Shown here: piece by piece, positions 50,609 to 58,721 of the stretch
How the letters are laid out: every line of letters starts with the position of its first letter
Position numbering within the stretch: position 1 is the first letter of the stretch
Assembly: GCF_000341105.1 (NCBI RefSeq)
Contig: NZ_ANBB01000003.1
Span: 62,001 to 126,000, forward strand
Direction: 5' to 3'
Length of the DNA stretch: 64,000 bases
Source: Nocardiopsis potens DSM 45234
Lineage (GTDB): Bacteria; Actinomycetota; Actinomycetes; Streptosporangiales; Streptosporangiaceae
Translations under genes and position numbers: made by a program
The notes under the pieces: model-generated
What the model was told of the DNA's origin: nothing
Seen by the model: the letters and a program-made list of their open reading frames with translations, nothing else
The model's database searches: none

Positions 50609-50722
50609 AGAAAAAAGGCGACGCCGGGTGGCTACGGGGGCAAACCACCCGACGTCGCGCGCAGTGTTCCGACGGGGGCTCGAAACACTGGCCAAGCGCT
50701 TCGACGGGGGACCGAAGCGCCG
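50609..50722 (-). ncRNA. 6C-like small RNA with three CCCCCG-loop hairpins
   Basis: On the minus strand, about 114 nt fold into three successive hairpins: arms 50713-50720/50696-50703 with loop GTCCCCCGT; arms 50684-50690/50662-50668, extended by inner CGA/TCG pairs, with loop GCCCCCG; arms 50645-50657/50619-50631 (13 bp, one mismatch) with a CCCCCG loop. The last is followed by CC and a six-T run (50616-50611), an intrinsic terminator. A promoter lies just upstream. C-rich hairpin loops and a terminator are the marks of the actinobacterial 6C RNA family, linked in the literature to growth or sporulation control. No protein can be read through the structure. Confidence 0.72.
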
Positions 50723-50728
50723 AAAACC

Positions 50729-50760
50729 AATGTACACCGCGACCCCCTCCGGTACGTCAA
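50729..50760 (-). promoter_or_regulatory. Promoter of the 6C-like RNA
   Basis: On the minus strand TTGACG (50760-50755) is followed by TACATT (50734-50729) with a 20-bp spacer, or TGTACA with 18 bp. Transcription would start near 50722, just before the first hairpin. The sequence from 50761 to 51003 shows only the dodecin ribosome site. Confidence 0.55.
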
Positions 50761-51003
50761 GAGTCGGTTACGACGTGATCTCGGGACAGTTCAGCGAAGT
50801 GCGCTTTTGTCGATGAATGGCGAATTGTCTGGCAAGGGACCTATGGCACTGCAGAGGGTCCGGTAAAGGGACGGGAAAGTAGGCGTGGCGGGCGGATTGT
50901 CGGTCTTCCCGAGCGGGAACGAGGCGGAGACGGAAAGGGAATGTGGTGTATGACACATCCCTCTTCCCGGCCGGGGAGAGAACGGTACGACCGAGGAGGC
51001 GGC

Positions 51004-51222
51004 ATGACCGACCACACCTACCGCGTCACCGAGATCGTGGGCACCTCGACGGAGGGCGTGGACGCGGCGATCCGCAACGGGATCGCCAGGGCCGGCGAGA
51101 CGCTGCGCGGGCTGGACTGGTTCGAGGTCACCCAGGTGCGCGGCCATCTGGAGAACGGCGAGATCGCCCACTACCAGGTGGGGATGAAGGTCGGCTTCCG
51201 CCTGGAGTCCACCGGCGGGTGA
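51004..51222 (+). CDS. Dodecin family flavoprotein
   Basis: A 72-residue dodecin, which assembles into a hollow 12-mer that stores riboflavin/FMN or related flavins. Family features are YRVTEIVGTSTEGVDAAIRN, the flavin-stacking Trp in LRGLDWFEVTQVRGHLENG and the final beta strand YQVGMKVGFRLE. Length is typical. The ATG follows GAGGAGG directly. It is divergent from the 6C-like RNA promoter and ends at a strong hairpin. Confidence 0.93.
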   Translation: MTDHTYRVTEIVGTSTEGVDAAIRNGIARAGETLRGLDWFEVTQVRGHLENGEIAHYQVGMKVGFRLESTGG

Positions 51223-51234
51223 CCGCCGCGCAAA

Positions 51235-51282
51235 GAGGGCCGGGCGGGGGAGGCGGTCTCCCGCCTCCCCCGCCCGGCCCTC
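51235..51282. terminator. Very strong hairpin terminator after dodecin
   Basis: Perfect 22-bp arms (51235-51256 and 51261-51282) with a TCTC loop. It lies 12 bp after dodecin and faces the convergent tldE gene. Confidence 0.85.
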
Positions 51283-51384
51283 GCGCCCCGCGCCTCGCGC
51301 CCCGCGGGCCGTTCCGGCCCCGGCGGCGGGCACCGGGACCGGCCGCGGAACGCCCCAGGAAGCCTCAGGGCGCCCCGGGACGCC

Positions 51385-52794
51385 TCAGGACGCCTTGCTC
51401 ACCGTGGACATGTTGAAGTCCGGGATGCGCAGCGCGGGCATCTCCGTGCGCGGGAAGTAGTCGCCCATCTCCCGGGAGAGCGCCGGCACCGGCGCCCCCG
51501 CCTCGGTGGCCCGCTGCAGCAGGCCCACCGGGGACTCGTTGAACCGGAAGTTGTTCACCGCGCCGGTGATCCGGCCGTCCTCGATCAGGTAGACCCCGTC
51601 CCGGGTGAGGCCGGTCAGCAGCATCGTCTGCGGGTCGACCATCCGGATGTACCACAGGCAGGTCAGCAGCAGGCCGCGCTCGGTGGAGGCGACCAGGTCG
51701 TCGGTGCCGCCGGCCGCGCCCTCCTGCTCCAGCACCAGGTTGTCCGCGAACCCGGCGGGCGGGGTGCCCAGCCGGGCCGCGGTGGCCCGGGTCTGGCCCA
51801 GCGCGGACAGCACCCCCTTCGAGATCCACTCGGTCCGCCGCAGCGGGAGCCCGTTGTCGAAGGCGCTGACGTCCCGGCCCGGGGCGTCGGCGACGACGAA
51901 CGGCGCGCACTCCAGGCCGGGGCGGGCCGGGTCGCTCAGCAGGGTCAGCGGAAGGCCGGCGATCCGCTCGCCGATCCGCACCCCGCCCTCGCCGTCGGAG
52001 AACGCGCTGCGGCCCTCCGAGGCGTCCCGGGCCCCGGAGTCGAAGTACATCGGCACCATCATGTCGGCCACCGCGGTGGGCGGCAGGACCGTCTCGTACC
52101 GCCCGGCCGGCAGCTCGACCGGGGTGCGCGCCCACTCGGCGCGCCGGGCCAGCTCCGCGTCGAGCGCGTCCGGGTCGACGTCGGTGAAGTCCCGGGTGGC
52201 CCGGCCCACCCACGCCGAGCGCGGGTCGGTGCCGTCCGCGGAGCTCCCCCGGGTGTTCATCTCGATGGTCCCGGTGGGCTGGTCGTGCCGGAGCCGCACC
52301 CCGGTGGAGGTGCCCAGGAACACCGACTCCACGGTGTGCTCGGCGTAGCCGTAGTGCAGCCGGCCCGACTCCGCGGAGGCGCGGAACGCCCGGCCCAGCC
52401 CGGTGGCGGCGGCGGAGAAGACGTCCACGCCGGTGGCGGCGGCCGGGGCGTCCCAGTCGCCGCCGGCGCCCGCCTCGGCCGGGCCGAGCAGCGGCACCGC
52501 CTCCTCGCTGGGCAGCGCCGACTCGCTCGCCGCCTCGGCGGCGCGCACCAGCCCCTCCAGCTCGTCGTCGCGCAGGCCGCTGCGGGCCATCACGCCGACC
52601 GAGGTGCCCGATGGGCCGTCGGTGAGCGCGATGACGGTCACCGTCCGGTTCCGGGCGACCCCGTTGGTCGTCAGCGAACTGCCGGCCCAGCGGAGGTTGG
52701 CGGTGCTGCGCTCGCGCACCAGCACCATGCAGGACGAGGAGCGGGAGAGCTCCAGCGCCCGCTCGACCACTGCCTGAGGGGAGGACCCGCTCAC
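51385..52794 (-). CDS. tldE: TldE/PmbA-type metalloprotease subunit
   Basis: Non-catalytic partner of the TldD/TldE protease, 469 residues. TVTVIALTDGPSGTSVGVMAR near the N-terminus, and the C-terminal ECAPFVVADAPGRDVSAFDNGLPL, LLLTCLWYIRMVDPQTMLLTGLTRDGVYLIEDG (in two stretches) and NNFRFNESPVGLL are family motifs. No HExxxH motif is present, as expected for TldE. The GTG start overlaps the tldD stop (GTGA), so the subunits are made together. Confidence 0.92.
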   Translation of the reverse strand: MSGSSPQAVVERALELSRSSSCMVLVRERSTANLRWAGSSLTTNGVARNRTVTVIALTDGPSGTSVGVMARSGLRDDELEGLVRAAEAASESALPSEEAVPLLGPAEAGAGGDWDAPAAATGVDVFSAAATGLGRAFRASAESGRLHYGYAEHTVESVFLGTSTGVRLRHDQPTGTIEMNTRGSSADGTDPRSAWVGRATRDFTDVDPDALDAELARRAEWARTPVELPAGRYETVLPPTAVADMMVPMYFDSGARDASEGRSAFSDGEGGVRIGERIAGLPLTLLSDPARPGLECAPFVVADAPGRDVSAFDNGLPLRRTEWISKGVLSALGQTRATAARLGTPPAGFADNLVLEQEGAAGGTDDLVASTERGLLLTCLWYIRMVDPQTMLLTGLTRDGVYLIEDGRITGAVNNFRFNESPVGLLQRATEAGAPVPALSREMGDYFPRTEMPALRIPDFNMSTVSKAS

Positions 52795-54278
52795 TTTCCT
52801 GCCTCCTGCGCGGTGTTGAGGACGCGGACATCGGTGAAGACCGCCGACGGGCAGCCGTGGCTGACCGCCGCGACCTGGCCGGGCTGGCCCTTGCCGCAGC
52901 GGAACGTGCCGCCCAGCACATAGGAGGCCGGGCCGCCCACCGCGGCCATCGAGTTCCAGAACTCGGTGGTGCTGGCCTGGTAGGCGACGTCGCGCAGCAT
53001 CCCGTCCAGGCGCCCGCCGCGGATCCGGTAGAACCGCTGCCCGGTGAACTGGAAGTTGTACCGCTGCATGTCGATGGACCAGCTCCGGTCGCCGACGACG
53101 TAGACGCCGTCCTCCACCCCGGAGATCAGCCCCTCGGTGTCGGGGCCGGTCGGGTCGGCGGCCAGCGACACGTTGGCCATCCGCTGGATCGGCATGTGGC
53201 CGGGGGAGTCGGCGAACGCGCACCCGTTGGAGGAGCGCAGCCCCTGGGCCGCGGAGATCCGGCGGTCCCGCTGGTAGCCGGTGAGCACCCCGTCGCGGAC
53301 CAGGTCGAAGGAGGAGGTGGCGACGCCCTCGTCGTCGAAGCCGATGGTGGCCAGCCCGTGCTCGGCGGTGCGGTCCCCGGTGACGTGCATCGACGGCGCC
53401 CCGTAGCGCAGTTCGCCCAGCCGGTCGGGGGTGGCGAAGGAGGTGCCGGCGTAGGCGGCCTCGTAGCCCAGGGCGCGGTCCAGCTCGGTGGCGTGCCCGA
53501 TGCTCTCGTGGATGGTCAGCCACAGCTGGGAGGGGTCGACCACCAGGTCGTAGCGGCCCGGCTCGACCGAGGGGGCGCGCAGCTTCTCGTCCAGCAGCGC
53601 GGGCAGGCCGGCCAGCTCGGCCTCGACGGTCGGCAGGTACTCCCAGCCGCGCCCGGCCGGCGGGGACAGGGTGCGCATGCTGTCCAGCAGGCCGTTGCGG
53701 TTGGCCACCACCTCCACCTCGGGGGCGATGCGGACCCGCTGCTGGGTGGTGCTGGTCCCGGCGGTGTCGGCGTAGAACTTCTGCTCCTTGGCCTGGAGCA
53801 GGGAGGCGTCGACGTGGTCGACGCGGCCGTCCTCCATCAGCCGCCGGCACCAGCCGGAGAGCAGGGCCGCCTGCGCCCGCATCGACACCTCGAACGGGTC
53901 CTCCTCGTAGGAGGAGACCCAGGTCCGGTCGGCGTGCACGGGCTCGGGGGCGAGTTCGACGCGGTCGGTGGCGAGCGGGGCGGCGACCTCGGCGACGGCG
54001 ACCGCCCGCTCGGCGGTGCGCGCCGCCGCGTCGGGGGTCAGCGCGTCGGCGGAGGCGAACCCCCACACGCCGCGGTGCACCACCCGCACGGCGAAGCCGA
54101 GGGCGTCGCCCTCGGCGGCGGTCTCCACGGCTCCGTCGGAGACGGCCAGCGTCCGGTCGCGGATCCGCTCCAGGCGGAAGTCGGCGTGCTCGGCGCCGAG
54201 CTCGGCGGCCCGCCCGAGAGCGGCGTCGGCGAGCTCGCGCAGGGGAAGGGCGAGGAAATCCGGATCTATGTCAGGCAC
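52791..54278 (-). CDS. tldD: TldD-type metalloprotease subunit
   Basis: Catalytic subunit of the TldD/TldE heterodimer, which digests or trims unfolded peptides; in other bacteria it matures microcin B17 and degrades CcdA. The 495-residue protein carries the zinc motif HESIGHATELDRALG near residue 258, plus GTSTTQQRVRIAPEVEV, SSNGCAFADSPGHMPIQRMAN and YVLGGTFRCGKGQPGQ. The GTG at 54278 lies 7 nt after a TAGGTT -10 box. No precursor peptide is recognisable nearby, so the substrate is unknown. Confidence 0.93.
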   Translation of the reverse strand: MPDIDPDFLALPLRELADAALGRAAELGAEHADFRLERIRDRTLAVSDGAVETAAEGDALGFAVRVVHRGVWGFASADALTPDAAARTAERAVAVAEVAAPLATDRVELAPEPVHADRTWVSSYEEDPFEVSMRAQAALLSGWCRRLMEDGRVDHVDASLLQAKEQKFYADTAGTSTTQQRVRIAPEVEVVANRNGLLDSMRTLSPPAGRGWEYLPTVEAELAGLPALLDEKLRAPSVEPGRYDLVVDPSQLWLTIHESIGHATELDRALGYEAAYAGTSFATPDRLGELRYGAPSMHVTGDRTAEHGLATIGFDDEGVATSSFDLVRDGVLTGYQRDRRISAAQGLRSSNGCAFADSPGHMPIQRMANVSLAADPTGPDTEGLISGVEDGVYVVGDRSWSIDMQRYNFQFTGQRFYRIRGGRLDGMLRDVAYQASTTEFWNSMAAVGGPASYVLGGTFRCGKGQPGQVAAVSHGCPSAVFTDVRVLNTAQEAGK

Positions 54279-54285
54279 GCGGGCC

Positions 54286-54291
54286 AACCTA
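54286..54291 (-). promoter_or_regulatory. -10 box of tldD promoter (TAGGTT)
   Basis: On the minus strand TAGGTT ends exactly 7 nt before the GTG at 54278. No Shine-Dalgarno sequence lies between them, so the mRNA is probably leaderless. Confidence 0.6.
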
Positions 54292-54355
54292 CTTCGCCCC
54301 GCCCCTCCGCGGCCAGGGGGACGTGCCGGGGACGCTCCGGCCCACCGGCGGCTCC

Positions 54356-54418
54356 CGATGATCTTGACGTTGCGGGGGGGCGGAGCGCTCCGACACCCCC
54401 GCAACGTCAAGATCATCG
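54356..54418. repeat. Palindromic repeat, copy 2
   Basis: Perfect 23-bp arms (54356-54378 and 54396-54418) flank a 17-nt loop that itself contains the palindrome CGGAGCGCTCCG. The core (TGCGGGGG, then GAGCGCTCCGACA, then CCCCCGCA) matches the element at 4623-4672. It lies between two minus-strand genes and can act as terminator of the upstream one. Confidence 0.75.
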
Positions 54419-54437
54419 ATGGCGGGGGCGTGCGGGC

Positions 54438-55256
54438 TCAGCCGCCGCGCTGCACGTCGACGTGGACGTGGTCCAGGTGGCGGAGGATCTCGTTGCCGGG
54501 GTCGGGCGCGATGTAGTCCCACCAGCCGCGCGCGGAGCCGCGGGCGTTCCAGATCTTGTCGTCGAAGATCACGTTGGCCACGTCCAGCTCCTCGGCGTGC
54601 GCGACCAGCCAGTGCGCCAGCAGCCAGCCCTCGCGCCGGTTCTCCTCGCCGACCGGGCGGTAGAAGACGTCGATGGCGCGGCCGTCGTAGTGCGCGGAGT
54701 CGGCGCCGTGCCCGGCGTCCACGCCGCCGGGCTCGTAGCCGCCGAGGCTCTGCTCGCCGAAGACCCCGCCCATCTCGTCCAGCACCCGCTGGGCGCGCGG
54801 GGTCAGCCCGGTCTCGGTGAGCTCTTCGCGCTCCAGCCCGGAGGCGGGCGAGACCCGGCAGGTCAGGCTGGGGCCCGCGTCGTCCGGGGGCCCTTCGGCG
54901 AGGCGCTCCAGCGCGGCCGGGTCGATGCCGGAGGTGTCCGGGCCCTCCTCGCCGCGGGCCTGCAGCGCCACGGCGGTGGTGGCGGTGCGGGCCTGCTCGG
55001 CGGTGAGGCCGATCGAGCCGTCCGCGGTCCGCACCGAGCACTCGGGCCCCCAGGGGAGGGCGGTCTCGTCCAGGCCCAGCCGCGGGGCGAACACCACCAG
55101 GCCCCCGGTCACCAGCACGATCAGGGCCAGCGGCACCAGCAGGCAGCCGGTGAGGCACCCGCCGCGCCGCCTCCGGCGCCCCGCCCGGCGCCCGCGGCCC
55201 GGCTCTCCGCCGTCCGGTCTCCGGTCCTGCGGCCCCTCTTCTTCACGTGTGGTCAC
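54438..55256 (-). CDS. Membrane-anchored protein with peptidase M15-like C-terminus
   Basis: A 272-residue protein: Arg-rich cytoplasmic N-terminus (1-33), one membrane helix (about 34-57; GCLLVPLALIVLVTGGLVVF) and an outside domain. The C-terminal part has SAHYDGRAIDVFYRPVG and HLDHVHVDVQRGG, a His/Asp ... HxH pattern like zinc D,D-peptidases of the M15 and similar groups. Widespread in actinobacteria under various hypothetical names. A role in cell-wall peptide cleavage is possible, not shown. The GTG start at 55256 lacks a clear SD. Confidence 0.65.
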   Translation of the reverse strand: MTTREEEGPQDRRPDGGEPGRGRRAGRRRRRGGCLTGCLLVPLALIVLVTGGLVVFAPRLGLDETALPWGPECSVRTADGSIGLTAEQARTATTAVALQARGEEGPDTSGIDPAALERLAEGPPDDAGPSLTCRVSPASGLEREELTETGLTPRAQRVLDEMGGVFGEQSLGGYEPGGVDAGHGADSAHYDGRAIDVFYRPVGEENRREGWLLAHWLVAHAEELDVANVIFDDKIWNARGSARGWWDYIAPDPGNEILRHLDHVHVDVQRGG

Positions 55257-55323
55257 GGAACGTAGGACGGCCGGGGCGCCGCAGGGGTTCCCGGAGCGGC
55301 GGGGCCCCGGGGCCCGCGGCGGC

Positions 55324-56034
55324 TCAGAGCGCGCTCCACAGCACGAAGGCGCCCCCGGCGATCAGCGCGAACGCCCAGACCCGGTCCATGGTCACCCAGC
55401 GCAGCCGCATCGCGTGCACGCCGAGGAAGTCGTAGGCGAGCAGGGCGACGACGCCCGTCGCGGCGAACATCGCCGCGGTGTGCACCGCGGTCGCGGTGAG
55501 CCCGAGCAGGGTGGTGTCGAACGGCTCCCAGGTCGGCGCCGCGGCGGCCGGCTCCCCCGGGGCGGCCGCCGGGGCCGGCGCGGCGCCGTGCGCGTGGTGC
55601 CCGCCGTGCCCGGCCGCCCCGCCGCCCTCCGGGCCCAGGTCCCCGGCGAGGACCGGCAGCAGCATCAGCCCGGCGCCGTGCACCGAGGCCATCAGGAACG
55701 ACCAGACGCCCAGCTGGGGCAGGGACATCCGGACGTCGGTGCGGTGCGCGTGCGCCCGGGAGAGCAGCAGCCACAGCCCGACCGCGGCGAGCAGGGCGCC
55801 CCCGGCCGCGGGCACCCAGTGCGAGGCGGTCAGCGACCCGGTGGCGGTGATGACCGCCGCGACCGCCGCCACCGAGGCCGCGTGCCCGGCGGCCAGCACC
55901 GGGAGCGAGCGGAGCAGCGCGCCGCGGCCGCCCTCCTGCAGCCCCCGGGACACGGCGAGCAGCCACCCCATGCCCGGGTTGGCGCCGTGGAAGACCCCCA
56001 GGCCGATCAGGGCCCACAGCTGGGCGCCGGTCAC
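55324..56034 (-). CDS. Polytopic membrane protein with His-rich loop
   Basis: A 236-residue protein with about six membrane helices. The N-terminal LIGLGVFHGANPGMGWLLAV is striking, and a loop near residues 135-165 reads HGGHHAHGAAPAPAAAPG. His-rich loops are common in nickel, cobalt or zinc transporters, but the NiCoT HX4DH motif is absent. I do not recognise the family. The GTG start is the first in frame; no good SD is seen. It might belong with the M15-like gene 67 bp downstream. Confidence 0.6.
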   Translation of the reverse strand: MTGAQLWALIGLGVFHGANPGMGWLLAVSRGLQEGGRGALLRSLPVLAAGHAASVAAVAAVITATGSLTASHWVPAAGGALLAAVGLWLLLSRAHAHRTDVRMSLPQLGVWSFLMASVHGAGLMLLPVLAGDLGPEGGGAAGHGGHHAHGAAPAPAAAPGEPAAAAPTWEPFDTTLLGLTATAVHTAAMFAATGVVALLAYDFLGVHAMRLRWVTMDRVWAFALIAGGAFVLWSAL

Positions 56035-56634
56035 CGGGGGGCCGCCGCGCGGGGGCCGCCGGGCGGGCCGGGGGCGGTGCGGACCGGCGTGGCGCGCCCC
56101 GCGGAGCGCTCCGGCACGGCCGGGCGAGGACCTCCGGGGGAGGGGGCGCCCGCAGGGCCGCCGCCCGGTCTCCGCCGCGCTCGGCCCCCGGCGGCCGGTG
56201 CTCCGCCGCGCACCGCGCGGGGCAGGCGATGAGCAGGGCGGGAAGGGCGGTGCACGGCCCGGTGCGGGCGGTGCGCGTCCGCTGCGGCCGGGTGGGGAGA
56301 CGGCAACGGATCCCTCCGATCACCTCGGGGCGGCCGCCGGGGGCCACCGCGAGCGTCACACACCGCGATGGCATGATCAACGGCGAGCGACCGGGGTGAC
56401 CGGGACCGGCCAGCCCCCGGGCACCGACCCCGGCGGCGGCCGGGCGCCGCCGGGATGCCACCGTGGAGGGCGGACGGCCGCCGCGGAGCGGGGTGATCCG
56501 GAGCGCACCGGGCGCCTCCGGGGGCGCCGCACGGAATACCCGCGGTCCGACCGGGGCTGTTCCTGGACGGCGGCCCATGGCGGCCGCGCCCCGGCGAGGA
56601 CGTCGAAGAGGAACCAGGGAAGGCGAGGCGACCC
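56035..56634. other. 600-bp intergenic region
   Basis: Lies between the divergent membrane-protein gene and the flavin reductase gene. No convincing reading frame, RNA fold or operator was found; in particular no cobalamin-riboswitch core. An AT-richer patch around 56351-56386 may hold promoter elements. Confidence 0.5.
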
Positions 56635-57282
56635 GTGCGGACACCCCCGAGCGGTCCGGCAGCGCAGGCCGGCGGCGAACCGCGGCCCCGGCACCAGTGG
56701 AGCGGCTCCGGGGAGCGGCCGCCGGGCGGGGCGCGGCCCGGCGCCGACATCGGGGCCGAACGGTTCCGCCAGGTCATGGCCGGGCACCCGGCGGGCGTCG
56801 TGGTGGTCACCGCCGCCCCGGACCAGGGGCCGGTGGGGCTCACCGCCACCTCGTTCACCAGCGTGAGCCTGGAGCCGCCGCTGGTGTCGTTCTACATCGA
56901 CGGCCGCGCCTCCACCTGGCCGGGCATCCGCGACGCCCAGGCCTTCGCGGTCAACCTGCTCGCCGAGGACCAGCACGGCGTCGCCGCGCGGTTCGCGGCC
57001 CGGGGCGTGGACCGCTTCGCGCCGCCCACCCGCTGGCGGCACGGGCCCGCCGGGGTGCCGCTGCTGCACGGCGCCGCGGCGCACGTGGTCTGCCGCCGCC
57101 ACGACGTGCTCGCCGTCGGCGACCACTGGCTGGTCGTGGGCCGGGTGGCGGCCACCGCCGTCGCCGGCGAGCAGCACGCGCTCGGCGTCCAGGGCGCCCC
57201 GGACGCGGCCCCGGGCTCGTCCCCGGGCCCGCTGCTCTACCACCGAGGCCGCTACGGCTCCTTCACCGCCCGCGAGGACTGA
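56635..57282 (+). CDS. Flavin reductase-like (split-barrel FMN) protein
   Basis: A 215-residue protein of the flavin-reductase family that supplies reduced FMN to a monooxygenase or acts as one itself. After a Pro/Gly-rich 42-residue N-terminus come FRQVMAGHPAGVVVVTAAPD, GLTATSFTSVSLEPPLVSFY (FMN-binding loop) and WPGIRDAQAFAVNLLAEDQ; the C-terminal GRYGSF is also typical. The GTG has GGAAGGCGAGG 6 nt upstream. No oxygenase gene is beside it. Confidence 0.87.
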   Translation: MRTPPSGPAAQAGGEPRPRHQWSGSGERPPGGARPGADIGAERFRQVMAGHPAGVVVVTAAPDQGPVGLTATSFTSVSLEPPLVSFYIDGRASTWPGIRDAQAFAVNLLAEDQHGVAARFAARGVDRFAPPTRWRHGPAGVPLLHGAAAHVVCRRHDVLAVGDHWLVVGRVAATAVAGEQHALGVQGAPDAAPGSSPGPLLYHRGRYGSFTARED

Positions 57283-57309
57283 CCCCGAGGACCGCCCAGC
57301 GTCGCTCCC

Positions 57310-57353
57310 GGCGCCGTCGCCGCTCCGGTCGGCGTCGGGGCGGCGACGGCGCC
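57310..57353. terminator. Bidirectional terminator after the flavin reductase gene
   Basis: Perfect 14-bp arms (57310-57323 and 57340-57353) with a 16-nt loop between convergent genes. Confidence 0.75.
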
Positions 57354-57366
57354 TTGCGGGTGCGGG

Positions 57367-57966
57367 TCAGCCGCCTTCGAAGGTGATCTCCACCCGGCGG
57401 TTCTGCGCCCGGGCGGAGGGGACGTCGGCGCCCTCGGAGTCGGTCTCCTCGGCGAGCGGCTCGTCCGAGCCGCGCCCCTCGGCCTCGATCTCGGGGGCGC
57501 CCGCGCCGAGCTCCTCCTCGATCGCCTCCTTGACCGCCTCGGCGCGCCGCTCGGAGAGCTCCTGGTTGTAGGAGTCCTCCCCGATGCCGTCGGAGTGGCC
57601 CACCACCTGGACGGTGCCGGAGACGCCCTCCAGCCGGCCGGCCAGGTCGGCGACGGTGCCCCGGGCCGCCTCGGTCAGCTCGGCCTCGTCGAAGGCGAAC
57701 AGCACGTCGGCGGAGATGGTCACGGTCGTGCTGGAGCCCTGGACCTCCTCGGTCTCCAGCTCCTCCACCGACCCGGCGGGGTCGATGCCGATGACGCGGG
57801 TGGACGGGTCGATGGCGGCGACGGAGGAGTCGATGGCGCTCTGGGAGACCCGGTCGGGATCGCCGGCCGGCGTTTTCTCCTCGTCGGCCGCTGCGGCGGC
57901 CGGGGCCAGCAGCAGGGCCGAGAGCGTCCCGGCGAGCAGCCCGGCGCGGCGGGCGGCCGGGGTCAC
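57367..57966 (-). CDS. Exported OmpA-domain protein
   Basis: A 199-residue protein with a signal peptide (1-26; LLAGTLSALLLAPAAAAA) and a C-terminal OmpA/MotB-like domain (about 85-197): TISADVLFAFDEAELTEAAR, QVVGHSDGIGEDSYNQELSERRAEAV and the final ARAQNRRVEITFEGG. Such domains bind peptidoglycan diaminopimelate. The short N-terminal part has no known fold. The GTG start overlaps the stop of the upstream lipoprotein gene (GTGA), so both are made together and probably act together at the wall. Confidence 0.88.
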   Translation of the reverse strand: MTPAARRAGLLAGTLSALLLAPAAAAADEEKTPAGDPDRVSQSAIDSSVAAIDPSTRVIGIDPAGSVEELETEEVQGSSTTVTISADVLFAFDEAELTEAARGTVADLAGRLEGVSGTVQVVGHSDGIGEDSYNQELSERRAEAVKEAIEEELGAGAPEIEAEGRGSDEPLAEETDSEGADVPSARAQNRRVEITFEGG

Positions 57967-58514
57967 CGCTCCTCCCCGACCGGGACGTCCATGATCGGCT
58001 GCATGCCGTACAGGTAGACGTCGAAGGCCTCGGCGCCGTCGCGCGGAGCCGCGAAGAACGCGGTGAAGGAGTTGGGCTCGTCGTAGGTGAGCACGGTCGT
58101 GGGGTGGGGCTGCAGGAGGTCCCCGTTCTCGTCCTCGACGACGGTGTAGCGGCGCAGGTTCTCCATGTCGACCAGGTCGATGTGGGGCGCGGTGAGGGAG
58201 ACGTCGAACACCTTCCAGATCTCCGGGTCGGACTCGGCGTCCGACCCCGGGGTGCCGGGGGTGATCGTGTAGTCGAGCTGCATCAGCTCGCCGCGCACGG
58301 TCAGTGAATTGATCTGGAAGGTCGCCTCGCCCTTGTGCTCGTGGTACGGGAAGGTCGCCTCGGCGATGACGTCCTCGGTCGAGGGCTGCCCGGGGGAGGC
58401 CTTCCGGTCGCCCTCCGCGTCTGAGCCCTCCCGCGCGTCCTCGCCGCCGGAGCAGCCGGCCAGGAGCAGGGTGAGGGCGAGGGCGGGGGCGGCGGCCTTG
58501 AAGAACGGGCGCAC
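57963..58514 (-). CDS. Lipoprotein of unknown function
   Basis: A 183-residue lipoprotein: signal peptide with lipobox LLAGC (Cys near residue 21), a charged spacer, and a beta-rich domain (EATFQINSLTVRGELMQLDY, YTVVEDENGDLLQPHPTTVL). The spacing of strands resembles DUF4352-like immunoglobulin folds, but I cannot assign a family. Overlaps the OmpA-domain gene. Confidence 0.75.
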   Translation of the reverse strand: MRPFFKAAAPALALTLLLAGCSGGEDAREGSDAEGDRKASPGQPSTEDVIAEATFPYHEHKGEATFQINSLTVRGELMQLDYTITPGTPGSDAESDPEIWKVFDVSLTAPHIDLVDMENLRRYTVVEDENGDLLQPHPTTVLTYDEPNSFTAFFAAPRDGAEAFDVYLYGMQPIMDVPVGEER

Positions 58515-58664
58515 GTCGGTGCTCCTCCGTGGTTCAGGGGAAAGGGGAATGCGACCGGGAAGACGCGGAGCGCCCCCGCGCGGTTCCGGACCGGAGGGGA
58601 ATCGGCCGCTTCCGGACCGCGCCCGCCGGGGGCGGCGTCCGCCGGGACGGAAGCGGGCGGATGC

Positions 58665-58710
58665 GGAGGCGCCCGCGCCCCGGCGGTGCGGCCGGTGGGC
58701 GGGCGCCTCC
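58665..58710 (-). terminator. Terminator hairpin after the LCP gene
   Basis: 12-bp arms (58665-58676 and 58699-58710) with a 22-nt loop, starting 12 bp past the LCP stop on the minus strand. Confidence 0.55.
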
Positions 58711-58721
58711 TCGGCGGGCGG

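Noticed and set aside
56035-56634. Cobalamin riboswitch upstream of the His-rich membrane protein
   Set aside because: The conserved GCCACTG-type core and B12 box were looked for on the minus strand and not found.
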